Source: Nocardia acididurans
GTDB lineage: Bacteria > Actinomycetota > Actinomycetes > Mycobacteriales > Mycobacteriaceae
DNA: 64,000 nt
Assembly (NCBI RefSeq): GCF_016741815.1
Contig: NZ_JAERRJ010000003.1
Location: forward strand, 186,001 to 250,000
Direction of reading: 5' to 3'
The notes below the pieces were generated by a model. It was given only the letters and a program-made list of their open reading frames with translations. It was not told the DNA's origin and ran no database searches. The translations under genes were made by a program, and so were the position numbers. How positions within the stretch are numbered: the stretch's first letter is position 1; the number at the start of each line of letters is the position of its first letter. Below, one piece after another: positions 56,526 through 64,000 of the stretch.

Positions 56526-58532
56526 ATGCCGCCCAGGATGCCGCTGTCGAAGCCGCTTTCGCTGATCATGACCGGCTTCCTGGTCACGCTCACGCTGTTG
56601 GGCGCGCCCGCGACGGCCGAACAGCCGCTGCGGCTGCCGAGCTACATCACCGACGAGGCGAACGCGCTACGCGGCGGTCAGACCGCGGAGGTGCAGGCGG
56701 CGATCGACGCGCTGTACGCGAAGGATCGGACCCGGCTGTGGGTCGTGTACGTGCGGGACTTCGCCGGGCTGGACGCGCAGGCGTGGGGTGAGCGCACCGC
56801 GCAGCTGTCCGGATTCCAGGATCGGGATGTGCTGCTGTCGGTCGCGGTGGGCGATCGCGCGTACGCGTTCACCGGTGATCTGCCCGACGGGGTCAGCGAC
56901 AAGGAGCTCGACGCGCTGCTCGCCGACACGGTGGAGCCGAGGCTGCGCTCCGGGGACTGGGCCGGGGCCGGGGTGGCGACGGCAAACGGGTTGTCGGAGG
57001 CCATGAGTGGGTCGTCGGGCGGGGTGAGCTTCCTGACGATTCTGATCATCGCACTGGTCGTGGTGCTGGCGGTGGTCGCGCTGGTGCTGTGGTCGAAGGG
57101 GCGGCGCGGCAAGCGCTCGCGGGCCGAGGTCGAGGCGGCGCGCACGGTGGATCCCACCGACGCGCGGGCGCTGCAGGCCCTGCCGCTGCATGCGCTCGAC
57201 GCCCGCTCCAAGGAGATTCTGGTCGACGCCGACAACGCGATTCGCACGAGCACCGAGGAATTGCGGTTGGCCACCGACGAATTCGGGGCGACCGCGACAG
57301 CGCCCTTCACGGCCGCGCTGGAGGCCGCGAAAACCGCTCTGGCGAAGGCGTTCTCGATTCGGCAGCAGCTCGACGACGAGATTCCGGAGACGCCGGAGCA
57401 GCAGCGGGCCATGCTGGTGGATCTGATCGGTACCTGCGGGCGCGCCGATCGCGAACTCGATACCCGGGTAACCGAATTCGACTCCATGCGCAATCTGCTC
57501 ATCAATGCCGGGGAGCGACTCGACGCACTCACCCGCGACATCGTGGATCTCACCGCCCGGATGCCGGAGTCGGAATCTACGCTCGCACAGTTGGTGAGCG
57601 CCCAGCCCGCCTCGGTGATCGCGCCCGTCCGGGACAACGTCGCCATGGCGAAGGAGCGAATCACCTTCGCGGAACGCAGTATCGACGACGGCCGAACCGC
57701 CGTCGCGCGCCCTGTCGGCCAGCAGGGCGCCGCCGTCGCCGCCATCCGCGCGGCGGAATCCGCCGTGCAGGCGGCGCGCACCCTCCTCGATGCTGTCGGC
57801 ACCGCCGCCACCGACATCGACCAGGCTCGCGCCGGACTGCCCGGCATGATCGAGGAGTTGCGCCGCGACCTCGCCACCGCGCAGACCCTCACCGAGCACG
57901 GCGGCCCCGACCTCGCCACCGCCACAGCATCCGCACGCACCGCCCTCGACACGGCGGTCACCTCCGGAGAATCCAACCCGCTGGGCACCTTCCAGCAGGC
58001 CGTCGCCGCCGACACCGCCCTCGACAAGGCCATCGCCGCCGCGACCGACCGCAAACAGGCCGCCGACGAACTCCGCCGCCGCCTCGACCAGGCCCTCACC
58101 GCCGCCCGCAGCCAGATCAACGCCGCCTCCGACTTCATCAGCACCCGCCGCGGCGGCGTCGACGCCGAACCCCGCACCCGCCTGGCCGAAGCCCAGCGCA
58201 ACCTCGAACAGGCCCAACAACTCTCGACCACCGACCCGGCCCAGGCCCTGACCCTCGCCCAGCGCGCCACCGAACTCGGCACCCGAGCCCTGCACACCGC
58301 CCAGGCCAGCGTGCAGCAGTGGCAGACCATGCAGTCCTCGAACTCCGGCTCGAACTCTCAAACCGGCGCCATCCTCGGCGGCATCCTCATCGACGGCATG
58401 CTGCGCGGCATGGGCGGCGGATACCGCGGCGGCGGAGGCGGATTCGGCGGTGGAGGCGGCGGTAGCTACGGCCCCGGCTCCTTCGGCGGCTCCGACGGCT
58501 CCCGCCGCATCAGCCGCGGCGGCAGGTTCTGA
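56526..58532 (+). CDS. TPM-domain (YgcG-like) membrane protein
   Basis: Protein of 668 residues. Signal peptide (residues 1-31, ending APATAEQ), extracytoplasmic TPM_phosphatase domain (LPSYITDEANALRGGQ.. RTRLWVVYVRDFAGLDAQ, residues 35-155), one membrane helix (170-190, FLTILIIALVVVLAVVALVL), then a long Ala-rich helical cytoplasmic region with coiled-coil character (200-590) and a Gly-rich tail ending SRRISRGGRF. Same architecture and place as Rv2345 of mycobacteria. Function unknown; envelope maintenance is likely. Confidence 0.88.
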   Translation: MPPRMPLSKPLSLIMTGFLVTLTLLGAPATAEQPLRLPSYITDEANALRGGQTAEVQAAIDALYAKDRTRLWVVYVRDFAGLDAQAWGERTAQLSGFQDRDVLLSVAVGDRAYAFTGDLPDGVSDKELDALLADTVEPRLRSGDWAGAGVATANGLSEAMSGSSGGVSFLTILIIALVVVLAVVALVLWSKGRRGKRSRAEVEAARTVDPTDARALQALPLHALDARSKEILVDADNAIRTSTEELRLATDEFGATATAPFTAALEAAKTALAKAFSIRQQLDDEIPETPEQQRAMLVDLIGTCGRADRELDTRVTEFDSMRNLLINAGERLDALTRDIVDLTARMPESESTLAQLVSAQPASVIAPVRDNVAMAKERITFAERSIDDGRTAVARPVGQQGAAVAAIRAAESAVQAARTLLDAVGTAATDIDQARAGLPGMIEELRRDLATAQTLTEHGGPDLATATASARTALDTAVTSGESNPLGTFQQAVAADTALDKAIAAATDRKQAADELRRRLDQALTAARSQINAASDFISTRRGGVDAEPRTRLAEAQRNLEQAQQLSTTDPAQALTLAQRATELGTRALHTAQASVQQWQTMQSSNSGSNSQTGAILGGILIDGMLRGMGGGYRGGGGGFGGGGGGSYGPGSFGGSDGSRRISRGGRF

Positions 58533-58778
58533 CAGCCATCCGCACCAGGCGCTCGGCCGACGGCCCCGCCGCCCCCACGCCACCTCTACGCGAGTGGAGA
58601 AGTGTCACATCTACGCAGGTGTTCAAGGGGCGCATACCGATCTGCGCCAGCGGCCGAGGCGTTGATGACCTTCCCGCCTTCGGGCAGGAAGGCACCTACT
58701 GACCTTCAACCCGTGATTGCGCCGCCGCCTTCGTCATTCCGGCAGGCACCACGCGTGGGAGTTCAGTAGGCGCGGAGT
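58533..58778. other. 246-bp gap between TPM gene and response regulator
   Basis: Convergent genes flank it. No coding sequence recognised. CCTACTGA (58695-58702) and TCAGTAGG (58763-58770) are inverted copies 60 bp apart, too far for a simple terminator; the stretch may still hold the shared transcript end. Confidence 0.4.
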
Positions 58779-59411
58779 CTAGAGCCAGCCGAGGCGTTCG
58801 GCGGTGCGGACTGCTTCGGCTCGGGTTTTGGTGCCGGTTTTGCCGATGGCGGACGAAAGGTGGTTGCGGACTGTGCCTTCGGAGAGGTGGAGTTGCTTGG
58901 CTATCGCGCCTGCCGTCGCGCCGTTCACCGCTGCGGCGAGGACTTCGCGTTCGCGGGCGGTGAGGGGGGAGGTTCCGGTGGTGAGGGTTTCGGTGGCGAG
59001 GGCGGGGTCCACTACTCGCAGGCCCATGTGGACTCGGCGGACGGCGTCGGCGAGTTCCCGGGCGGGGGTGTCCTTGACTACGAAACCGCTTGCACCGGAG
59101 TCTATTGCGCGGCGGAGGTAGCCGGGGCGGCCGAAGGTGGTGACCATGAGGATGCGGACTTCGGGGTGGGCGGCGTGAAGTTGGGCGGCGGCCGCTATGC
59201 CGTCCAGGCCGGGCATTTCGACGTCCAGCAGGGCCACGTCGGGGGTGGTGCGTTCCACCGCGGCGAGGATTTCGTCGCCTCGGCCGACCTCGGCTACCAC
59301 CTCGAGGTCGGGTTCCAGGCTGAGGAGGGCGGCCAGGGCGCCGCGCACCAGGGCCTGGTCGTCGGCCAGTAGTAGCTTGATCACCTTGTCTCCGTTGCCT
59401 GGTGGGGTCAT
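58779..59411 (-). CDS. NarL/DesR-type response regulator
   Basis: Protein of 210 residues. Receiver domain with LLLADDQ, phospho-acceptor Asp in VALLDVEMPG (near residue 62) and the switch residues TTF and K (VVKDTP). C-terminal LuxR-type helix-turn-helix (SPLTAREREVLAAAVNG..IAKQLHLSEGTVRNHL). ATG at 59411 overlaps the kinase stop (ATGA). Last gene of the ABC exporter operon, probably regulating it. Confidence 0.93.
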   Translation of the reverse strand: MTPPGNGDKVIKLLLADDQALVRGALAALLSLEPDLEVVAEVGRGDEILAAVERTTPDVALLDVEMPGLDGIAAAAQLHAAHPEVRILMVTTFGRPGYLRRAIDSGASGFVVKDTPARELADAVRRVHMGLRVVDPALATETLTTGTSPLTAREREVLAAAVNGATAGAIAKQLHLSEGTVRNHLSSAIGKTGTKTRAEAVRTAERLGWL

Positions 59412-60631
59412 CGCGTCGCCGCGGGGGTCGGGGGGAAGCTTGCCAGGACTCGTAGTCCGCCTTCGGGGCGGTTGGCGAGGGTGAGGGTGCCGCCGGCGGC
59501 CGCGACTCGTTCGTGCAGGCCGGACAGGCCGGTGCCGGTGGGGGCGTCGGCGGGCAGGCCGATGCCGTTGTCTTCGATTTCTATTGCGCCGGTGGTGATT
59601 CGGACCGTGCAGCGGGTGGCTCGGCTGTGCCGGACGATATTGGTGACGGCCTCGCGCAGGACCCAGCCGAACAGGACGCTGTGGTCGGTGGGTTGCGTGC
59701 CGGGGTCGGGGAGGTCGGCGCGGATCTCGGCGGCGGCCAGGGCGGTGCGGGCATTGGCTAGTTCGCCAGGGAGGGTGACCTCGCGCAGGCCGCCGACGGT
59801 GGTGCGGACTCCGGCGAGGGCTTCGCGGGCCAGGCGTTCCATATCGGCGAGTTCGGCTTTGGCGCGTTCCGGGTCGATATCGATGAGACGTTGCGCCAGT
59901 TGGGTTTTCACGGTGATGACGGTCAGCGAGTGGCCGAGGATGTCGTGCACGTCCCGGGCCACCCGGTTGCGTTCTTCGATGATGGCGATCTCGGCCTGCT
60001 GGCGGCGGGCCAGGGTGCGGAGTCTGCGGCCGCGCATGCCGAGTTCGCGGCCCACCCAGACGGCGGGCGGGACGAGGGCCAGGTACAGGGGGACGCCGTC
60101 CTCCATCCAGCCGGGGAGCAGGGTGGGCAGGAGCAGCGGGAGGGCGAGCATGGCCGCGCCCGTCAGCACGGCGATGACGGCGGATTGGCGGCTCGGCAGC
60201 ATGAAGATCGCTGCCACGCCCACATAGATCGCGGCCGGCAGGGCCGTGCCGCCGAGCAGCAGCGTCAGGCCGAGACATAGTGCGGCGAGTGCCGCCAGCA
60301 GGACCCAGGCTGCCCGGCCCGCCGGCACCGGTTCTTCCGCGTCATCCCAGTCCGGCTGCCGGAACAGGGCGAAAACCGTCACCACCAGCACCGCGAAAAT
60401 CAGCAGTCCGGCCGCCGACACCGCGGCGACCAGATGATCCCCCGCCGCCCAGCGATCCCGCAGCGGTCCGACCAGGAAGATCAGCCACAGCACCGCCAGC
60501 AATCCACCGATCCAGCTGCGCCGCGTTCCGCCCGGACCATCTCGCAGTCCATTCGGATGAGATGGAAGGCCGAATCGACTTCCCAGCGAGCCGAACGGAC
60601 CACCTCGCCGACGCTCGCCTTCACCGGCCAT
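59408..60631 (-). CDS. DesK/NarX-type sensor histidine kinase
   Basis: About 407 residues from ATG 60631. Four to six membrane helices (residues 40-190) without a large extracellular loop, then the HisKA_3 box with phospho-His in ARDVHDILGHSLTVI and a short HATPase domain (REAVTNIVRHSRA, IEDNGIGLP, GTGLSGLHERV). This intramembrane-sensing type often watches the linked ABC exporter's substrate. The open frame runs to GTG 60922 inside the permease gene, but those 97 residues look non-coding; the true start is not certain. Confidence 0.88.
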   Translation of the reverse strand: MAGEGERRRGGPFGSLGSRFGLPSHPNGLRDGPGGTRRSWIGGLLAVLWLIFLVGPLRDRWAAGDHLVAAVSAAGLLIFAVLVVTVFALFRQPDWDDAEEPVPAGRAAWVLLAALAALCLGLTLLLGGTALPAAIYVGVAAIFMLPSRQSAVIAVLTGAAMLALPLLLPTLLPGWMEDGVPLYLALVPPAVWVGRELGMRGRRLRTLARRQQAEIAIIEERNRVARDVHDILGHSLTVITVKTQLAQRLIDIDPERAKAELADMERLAREALAGVRTTVGGLREVTLPGELANARTALAAAEIRADLPDPGTQPTDHSVLFGWVLREAVTNIVRHSRATRCTVRITTGAIEIEDNGIGLPADAPTGTGLSGLHERVAAAGGTLTLANRPEGGLRVLASFPPTPAATR

Positions 60632-60905
60632 CCCACCCGGAGCATTCAGGATTCCACCCGGACCTCTGAAAGTTCCTTCCTGATCTTCCAAAGCTCCGTT
60701 CGGACCTTCAGGCACGCAGTCGCGACCTCCGCTGATGCCACGCGAAGGCAATCCCTTCGCGCGGTACAGCCATCTCGCTGTCAGCCGCGATGCCACGCTG
60801 CCCTCCCATCTCGGCCCGGTGGTGCTCGAGCGCCATCGTGTCGGCCTCCGGACGGTACCGCAACGGCGTCCGCCGCCCGCTGATGCGGGCGGCGGGACCG
60901 GGTGG
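60632..60905. other. 274-bp spacer between permease and kinase genes
   Basis: No gene recognised if the kinase starts at 60631. It holds an 8-bp-arm hairpin, CGCGAAGG (60741-60748) and CCTTCGCG (60754-60761) with a 5-bp loop, which could attenuate or process the transcript between exporter and regulator genes. If the kinase starts at 60922 this would be its N-terminal tail. Confidence 0.4.
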
Positions 60906-61670
60906 TCAGCGGGCGGTGTCACGGCGGAACAGGACTATCGAGCCGAGGGTGAAGATCGTTGCCCAGGTGGCCACGTTGAGGACCGCGAGCAGCACCGAGG
61001 CGAGGGACGGATCAGCGAAGGGTGCGCGGGCCAGGATCGCTATTCCGTTGGTGGGGAACACCTTCGAGACGGTCTCGAACCAGCCGTGCAGGGGTACGAA
61101 GAGACCACCCGCGAAGGAGAGCAGGGCCAGGGCCGGGCCGAGGAGCTGCATGACGTTCTCCGAGGGCAGGAGATAGCCCATGAACAGGCCGAAGGCGGCG
61201 AACACCAGGGAGCCGAGCCAGGCGATGAGGAAGCAGGCCGCCCAGGCCGCAGGGGGCAGATCCGCGCCGACGCCTGCGCCGACCGCGAAAACCACTGTGA
61301 CGGAGAGCAATCCGAAGGTCATCGCGACCGCCATCTTGACGGCGATGTAGACCGGTGGGCGCAGTGGGGTGAGGCGGAGCTGGCGGCTCCAGCCGAGGGC
61401 GCGTTCCACCGCCACCATGGCCCCGCCGCTGGTGGTGGCGAGCATCGCGCCGTAGACGGCCATGGAGACCATGATGTAGCCGGTGACATTGCCGGTGCCG
61501 ATCGACTGGGTGCGGTAGTCGCCCTGCGTTCCGAAGATGACGAAGAACAGCGGCGGCAGGACCAGGGTGAAGATCAGGGTGCGCTTGTTGCGCAGCATGC
61601 GCCGCAGCTCCAGGAGGAGGAAAGCGGGGCGGAAGCCGCCGATGACAGGGCGGGAGACGAGGGTGGTCAT
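60906..61670 (-). CDS. ABC-2 type exporter permease
   Basis: Membrane protein of 254 residues with six hydrophobic segments (LIFTLVLPPLFFVIFG; YIMVSMAVYGAMLATTSGG; the LGWSRQLRLTPL loop before helix 3), the DrrB/YadH type. Starts 1 bp after the ATPase stop, forming a two-gene exporter regulated by the downstream two-component pair. Confidence 0.9.
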   Translation of the reverse strand: MTTLVSRPVIGGFRPAFLLLELRRMLRNKRTLIFTLVLPPLFFVIFGTQGDYRTQSIGTGNVTGYIMVSMAVYGAMLATTSGGAMVAVERALGWSRQLRLTPLRPPVYIAVKMAVAMTFGLLSVTVVFAVGAGVGADLPPAAWAACFLIAWLGSLVFAAFGLFMGYLLPSENVMQLLGPALALLSFAGGLFVPLHGWFETVSKVFPTNGIAILARAPFADPSLASVLLAVLNVATWATIFTLGSIVLFRRDTAR

Positions 61671-61671
61671 A

Positions 61672-62613
61672 TCAGCGTGCTCCGGCGGCGGCCGCGGTGA
61701 GGGCGAGGAAGGCGTCCTCGAGATTGCGACCGGAGATCTCCAGGTCGACGGCGGCCGTCGCGGTGAGCAAGTGCCGCGCGATGATGTCGGAGTCCGTGGC
61801 GCGCACCAGGATTCGGTCTCCGCGCTGCTCCACCTGTTCGACGCCCGGCAGGGTGAGCAGGGCGGCCGGGTCCGCGCCGGGCAGGGTGGCGCTCACGGTG
61901 CGGCCCGCGGCGAGGTTCTTGACCTGGGCGGCGGTGCCGTCAGCGATCACCCGGCCGGCGCGCACCAGCACGATGCGGTCGGCGTAGGCGTCGGCCTCGT
62001 CCAGGTAGTGGGTGGCGAAAACGACGGTGCGGCCGCGGCCCGCGTCCTGGCGGATGGCGTTCCAGAAGTCGCGGCGGCCTTCGACATCCATGCCGGTGGT
62101 GGGTTCGTCGAGGACGATCAGGTCCGGGTCGGGCAGCAGGGCGAGGGCGAAACGGAGCCGCTGCTGTTGTCCACCTGAGCATTTGCCCACGAGGCGGTCG
62201 GCGATATCGGCGATTCCGGCGCGGGACAGCACTTCCGGGACGGGGCGGGGACACGCGTGCAGGGTGGCGATCATGCGCACGGTATCGGCGACCGTCAGAT
62301 CGGGCAGCAGGCCGCCGGACTGCATGACCGCCGAAATACGGCCTGCTGCAATGGCATCGGCCGGATCGCCGCCGAAGACGGCCACGCGCCCGGAATCCGG
62401 TCGAGCGAGACCGAGCAGCAGGTCGATGGTGGTGGTCTTACCCGCGCCGTTGGGTCCGAGGAAGGCGACCACCTCGCCCGCGCCGATGGTGAGATCGAGC
62501 CCGTCCACGGCACGGACCCGGCCGCCGGGCGCGGCGAATGTCTTGACCAGGTCCCGGATTTCGATGACGGGCGCGTGACGGTCCGGCGCCGCCGTCGCGG
62601 CAGTAGCGTTCAT
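61672..62613 (-). CDS. ABC exporter ATPase (DrrA-like)
   Basis: Protein of 313 residues. Walker A GPNGAGKTT, Q-loop VMQSGGLLPDLT, signature written CSGGQQQRL (Cys where Leu is usual), Walker B LIVLDEPTTGMD, switch His in FATHYLDEAD, and the C-terminal extension typical of DrrA-type exporters. First gene of the ATPase-permease-kinase-regulator operon. Confidence 0.92.
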   Translation of the reverse strand: MNATAATAAPDRHAPVIEIRDLVKTFAAPGGRVRAVDGLDLTIGAGEVVAFLGPNGAGKTTTIDLLLGLARPDSGRVAVFGGDPADAIAAGRISAVMQSGGLLPDLTVADTVRMIATLHACPRPVPEVLSRAGIADIADRLVGKCSGGQQQRLRFALALLPDPDLIVLDEPTTGMDVEGRRDFWNAIRQDAGRGRTVVFATHYLDEADAYADRIVLVRAGRVIADGTAAQVKNLAAGRTVSATLPGADPAALLTLPGVEQVEQRGDRILVRATDSDIIARHLLTATAAVDLEISGRNLEDAFLALTAAAAGAR

Positions 62614-62667
62614 ACCTCTACTGTCGGCGTGAGCGGGCCCGCGGACCTCGGCCGACCGTCACGACCT

Positions 62668-62689
62668 GACCATGACAGATGTCATGGTC
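62668..62689. promoter_or_regulatory. 22-bp palindrome upstream of the ABC/two-component operon
   Basis: GACCATGACA and TGTCATGGTC with a 2-bp centre, perfect 10-bp arms, 55 bp upstream of the ATPase start. Length and position suit a dimeric regulator, most simply the response regulator at the end of the same operon. Confidence 0.65.
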
Positions 62690-62723
62690 GCGCGGAATCC
62701 CGGCCGGAACCACGGGTACGGCG

Positions 62724-64000
62724 TCACACGGTGACGGTCACGGAATGGTAGCCACCCGGCCCGAGCGGGAACGGCGGGCGGACCGCGCCGTCCTGGACTT
62801 CACCCGAACGGCTGGTCACCCGAGCCTGCACGGTGTGCTCCCCGGGCGGCAGATCCACGACCGTGCGCCAGCGCCGCCATGCGGCGGGGGCCAGTTCGGC
62901 GCCGAGTTCCACCGGGAGCCAATCGGTTTCGTCGATCCGGATCTCGACGGCCGAGACTCCGTGCGGCGGAGCCCACGACACTCCGGCGATGGTGCACTTG
63001 CCGGATCCTGTCGCGCCGGTGGACGCCACATCGATGCGCGCTTGGGGACGCACCCACAGCGGCGCGCTCGGCCAGCCGCGCCGCCACCAGTAGTCGACGT
63101 GCGAGTCGTCGGTCAGTTCGAGTTCGGCCAACCACTTCGCGCCGCTGTACTGGCCGTAGATGCCGGGCACGAAAACCCTTGCGGGGAAGCCGTGTTCGGG
63201 CGGCAGCGGCTCGCCGTTCATGCCGATGACGAGATAGCCGGGCCATTCGCCGCTGCGCAGCGGTTCCAGCGGCAGGGAGATGGTGTAGCCGTCCACGGCG
63301 CGGGTCACCAGGCGGGTCGCGCCGGATTCGGGGAGCGTGTGGTCGAGCAGGCTGGTCAGTGGCACGCCGAACCAGCGGGCGTTCCCGGCGCGCCCCGAGC
63401 CGACGCGGTTGTGCACGCACACCATGACGGCGTCGAATTCGACGGCCTGCTCGGCCAGATCGCGCAGGGACAGCCGCAGCGGATGGGCCACGAGCCCGCG
63501 AATGGCCAGACGCCACTGCTCCGGGTCGATGCGCGGGGCACGTGAATTCACGTCCGCCACATAGAATTTGCCCGCCTGGGTGATCAGCGGGGAGAGGCCG
63601 GGTTCGGTGCCGAAACCGTCCTCGGGAGTGGGGACGCCGGAGCCCATCGAGCCGACGCGGCGGGCGCGTTCGCGATGCAGCCGGTCGTCGCGGCGCACCA
63701 GGGATTCCGCGGCGGCCAGCATGCCCGCGCCCGCGCCCGCCCACAGCAGACCGCCGCCCACGCCCGTGGGCTGCCTGCGCAGGCCGGCGCGCAGGATCCC
63801 GGCGGCGGCGATGCCGCCCAGCGCGCTCATGGCCGACCGGTTGGTTCCACGCAGCGCCGTGGCCGCCGCTCCCGCCCCGAAAGCCGCGATGGCGGGCCCG
63901 CGCAACCGATCCGGAAGCTGCGCCAACCCCGCCGAGGCCAGCACCGCTCCCGCCGCGACCCCGAGGCGAGTCGTCTCCTTGTCGTGTTCGCCCGCGCGTT
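62724..64000 (-). CDS. Membrane-anchored sulfite-oxidase-family molybdopterin oxidoreductase, 5' end outside window
   Basis: At least 425 residues; the frame stays open to the right edge, so the true N-terminus is beyond it. N-terminal part is Ala/Gly-rich with membrane segments (residues from GVAAGAVLASAG on). The catalytic domain starts near LITQAGKFYVADVNSRAPRIDPEQWRL; the molybdenum-ligand Cys lies in MVCVHNRVGSGRAGNARWFGVPL. A C-terminal Mo-co dimerisation-type beta domain (VSAVEIRIDETDWLPVELG) follows. The physiological substrate of these actinobacterial enzymes is generally unknown. Confidence 0.9.
   Translation of the reverse strand, partial: RAGEHDKETTRLGVAAGAVLASAGLAQLPDRLRGPAIAAFGAGAAATALRGTNRSAMSALGGIAAAGILRAGLRRQPTGVGGGLLWAGAGAGMLAAAESLVRRDDRLHRERARRVGSMGSGVPTPEDGFGTEPGLSPLITQAGKFYVADVNSRAPRIDPEQWRLAIRGLVAHPLRLSLRDLAEQAVEFDAVMVCVHNRVGSGRAGNARWFGVPLTSLLDHTLPESGATRLVTRAVDGYTISLPLEPLRSGEWPGYLVIGMNGEPLPPEHGFPARVFVPGIYGQYSGAKWLAELELTDDSHVDYWWRRGWPSAPLWVRPQARIDVASTGATGSGKCTIAGVSWAPPHGVSAVEIRIDETDWLPVELGAELAPAAWRRWRTVVDLPPGEHTVQARVTSRSGEVQDGAVRPPFPLGPGGYHSVTVTV

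Noticed and set aside
56667..58583. 638- and 550-codon - strand frames opposite the TPM gene
   Set aside because: Repetitive Ala/Gly/Ser shadows of a signal-peptide-bearing, Rv2345-like + strand protein.

Overview
The window is high-GC actinobacterial DNA, most likely from Nocardia or a close relative in the Mycobacteriales. The main support is the core block at 48.5-58.5 kb: tRNA-Asn, a small membrane protein, dnaG, dgt and a TPM-domain protein. From memory this resembles the asnT-Rv2342-dnaG-dgt-Rv2345 neighbourhood of Mycobacterium tuberculosis. DUF3558 lipoproteins, type VII secretion-like helical proteins and a PapA-type acyltransferase also fit. GC-rich codon use leaves long open frames opposite or out of phase with real genes; these are not listed.

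Region 1 (1-23.2 kb, + strand): a P450 cut by the left edge, two secreted proteins (LVIVD repeat, DUF305), then a natural-product operon. Its core is one hybrid PKS-NRPS of about 4540 residues: docking helix, KS, AT (methylmalonyl type), DH, ER, KR, ACP, C, A (serine code), PCP, C, A, PCP, TE. Five genes follow with junctions of 4 bp or less: PapA-like acyltransferase, SDR, FAD monooxygenase, MFS exporter, alpha/beta-hydrolase. Expected product: a reduced alpha-methyl acyl chain on Ser and a second amino acid, then acylated, oxidised and exported. No loading module is visible although the protein begins with a docking helix.

Region 2 (23.3-31.4 kb): small housekeeping or stress genes (GlsB-type membrane protein, AAA ATPase, flavodoxin, ECF41-type sigma factor, DUF1992, DUF2277), an unusual single-chain fusion of a GT4 glycosyltransferase to a cytochrome P450, and a divergent GT1 glycosyltransferase with an ABC-2 permease that has no adjacent ATPase.

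Region 3 (31.35-42.6 kb, - strand): eight genes that all overlap by 1-8 bp. In transcription order: PEP-synthase/rifampin-phosphotransferase-like enzyme; a fatty acyl-AMP ligase fused to a nucleotidyltransferase and a PqqD-like C-terminus; ACP; SDR reductase; NDK-like protein; AfsA-type butyrolactone synthase; nitroreductase-like flavoprotein; UbiA-type membrane transferase. The set recalls salinipostin/cyclipostin-type butenolide phosphotriester clusters and is the best candidate here for an undescribed system. A perfect 8-bp-arm inverted repeat lies just upstream of the first gene, and a 33-codon ORF is divergent from it.

Region 4 (42.8-48.6 kb): a decayed island beside tRNA-Asn. It has a frameshifted methyltransferase-like gene, two related tyrosine-recombinase remnants in the same orientation, and between them a type VII secretion-associated set (YbaB-like with an in-frame stop, two small helical proteins, a 637-residue TPR-region-type protein, a DUF3558 lipoprotein).

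Region 5 (48.6-64 kb): core genes. These are dnaG, the biotin ECF transporter bioN-bioY-bioM, a HalD/BesD-like oxygenase homologue with altered metal ligands, dgt, a YdcF-type protein, an MBL hydrolase, a TPM-domain protein, an ABC exporter plus DesK/NarL-type two-component operon with a 22-bp palindrome upstream, and a membrane-anchored molybdopterin oxidoreductase cut by the right edge.
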